Origin: Ruminococcus sp.
GTDB lineage: Bacteria > Bacillota > Clostridia > Oscillospirales > Ruminococcaceae
NCBI GenBank assembly: GCA_024697705.1
Contig: JAILFF010000005.1
Span: 1-6,779, forward strand
Length of the DNA stretch: 6,779 nt
Reading direction: 5' to 3'
The position numbers were made by a program, and so were the translations under genes. The notes beneath the pieces were generated by a model, which worked only from the letters and a program-made list of their open reading frames with translations, had not been told where the DNA came from and searched no databases. Each line of letters begins with the position of its first letter. Position 1 is the stretch's first letter. Positions 6,528 through 6,779 of the stretch are shown here, in pieces.

Positions 6528-6628
6528 AAGATAAAAGATATTTTTGGGTTGACAAACCACTGCAAACGTGATATAATGATTAAGCAAGCGGTTTTACCGC
6601 GAAAAAATATCTTTTATCTTATATCTTT
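6520..6628. repeat. 26-bp near-perfect inverted repeat bracketing the tRNA promoter
   Basis: The left arm (6520-6545) and right arm (6603-6628) are reverse complements at 25 of 26 positions; the inner 18 bp are perfect and the mismatch is at 6527/6621. The arms consist of AAAAGAT heptamer units plus a T5/A5 inner end. They enclose 57 nt that carry the complete tRNA-Leu promoter and a small GCGGT/ACCGC hairpin (6588-6600). The left arm includes the metA stop codon and the right arm ends 6 nt before the mature tRNA. I see no clear target-site duplication, so a MITE-like origin is only a possibility. Confidence 0.85.
6549..6577 (+). promoter_or_regulatory. Consensus promoter of the tRNA-Leu gene
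   Basis: A perfect TTGACA (6549-6554) and a perfect TATAAT (6572-6577) are separated by 17 bp. The start should be near 6584, about 50 nt before the mature tRNA end, leaving a leader to be removed by RNase P. A full-consensus promoter fits a highly expressed stable RNA gene. Confidence 0.88.
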
Positions 6629-6634
6629 ATAATT

Positions 6635-6715
6635 GCGGGTATGGCGGAATTGGCAGACGCGCCAGATTTAGGTTCTGGTGGCAAAACCGTGCAGGTTCAA
6701 GTCCTGTTACCCGCA
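6635..6715 (+). tRNA. trnL: tRNA-Leu (anticodon UAG)
   Basis: A complete class II cloverleaf is visible: acceptor stem GCGGGTA/TACCCGC (6635-6641 with 6708-6714), anticodon stem CCAGA/TCTGG (6662-6666 with 6674-6678), loop TTTAGGT with anticodon TAG at 6669-6671, a variable arm around 6679-6690 (TGGC AAAA CCGT), and T arm GCAGG/CCTGT with loop TTCAAGT (6696-6702). The discriminator is A6715 and the CCA end is not encoded, so it must be added by the CCA-adding enzyme. The long variable arm and the anticodon both indicate leucine, reading CUA and other CUN codons. Confidence 0.96.
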
Positions 6716-6721
6716 TATTGC

Positions 6722-6759
6722 AAAAGCCTTGAAACTGTGGGGTTTCGGGGCTTTTTGTT
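6722..6759 (+). terminator. Strong intrinsic terminator after tRNA-Leu
   Basis: AAAAGCCTTGAAAC (6722-6735) pairs with GTTTCGGGGCTTTT (6742-6755), a 14-bp stem including two T-G wobbles, around the six-base loop TGTGGG. The 3' arm runs into TTTTTGTT. It ends the tRNA transcript and probably any read-through from metA. Confidence 0.9.
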
Positions 6760-6779
6760 ATGTCCGAATAACGGGTTTG

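Noticed and set aside
5763..6587. Long open frame antisense to metA (about 274 codons)
   Set aside because: It lies opposite a clearly recognisable MetA with all catalytic residues, has no ribosome binding site of note, and its translation matches no family I know.
6588..6600. GCGGT/ACCGC hairpin as a terminator
   Set aside because: Only five pairs, followed by A-rich rather than T-rich sequence on the plus strand, and it lies just after the tRNA transcription start.
4201..6619. CRISPR-like array
   Set aside because: Repeat copies are short, AT-rich, occur in both orientations and are irregularly spaced, with genes between them; there are no cas genes.

Overview
The window looks like a chromosomal segment from a Clostridia-type Firmicute, most likely Oscillospiraceae/Ruminococcus-like. 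This is inferred from strong AGGAGG-type ribosome binding sites, TTGAAA/TATAAT promoters with 17-bp spacing, a TTG start, a tRNA-Leu without encoded CCA, moderate-GC genes with very AT-rich gaps, and the protein families present. No phage, IS transposase, CRISPR array or defence locus is visible.

Layout. Positions 1-168 are AT-rich intergenic DNA with a weak terminator for the leftward operon and a possible outward-reading promoter. Positions 169-5286 hold five leftward (minus-strand) genes, in transcription order: a GAF-GGDEF diguanylate cyclase, an MBL-fold metallo-hydrolase, a TetR/AcrR regulator (TTG start), a Cys-rich DUF3795 protein, and a 743-aa Lhr-like DEVH-box helicase. The last four are tightly packed, with gaps of 38 and 14 nt and then an SD that spans the upstream stop codon, so they are probably one transcript. 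The cyclase is separated from them by 111 nt of repeat-rich DNA and has its own good promoter. It may or may not be co-transcribed with them.

Positions 5287-5588 are a divergent regulatory region with back-to-back promoters for the cyclase operon (minus) and for metA (plus). The metA product carries the catalytic Cys142/His235/Glu237 set and Glu111, the residue associated with acetyl-CoA rather than succinyl-CoA use, so it probably makes O-acetylhomoserine for methionine synthesis. Downstream is a tRNA-Leu(UAG) with its own near-consensus promoter and a strong intrinsic terminator.

The least expected structure is a family of AT-rich heptamer (AAAAGAT) repeats. They sit only in the three larger gaps to the right of position 4170. 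They read AGATAAAAGATA just after stop codons and ATATCTTTTATCT just before the next gene, so they form inverted pairs. The best pair is a 26-bp arm matching at 25 of 26 positions that brackets the tRNA promoter. I do not recognise this element from a named family. Otherwise the window is mostly ordinary housekeeping and accessory content. The MBL/TetR/DUF3795/helicase grouping is of modest interest, and its joint function is unknown.
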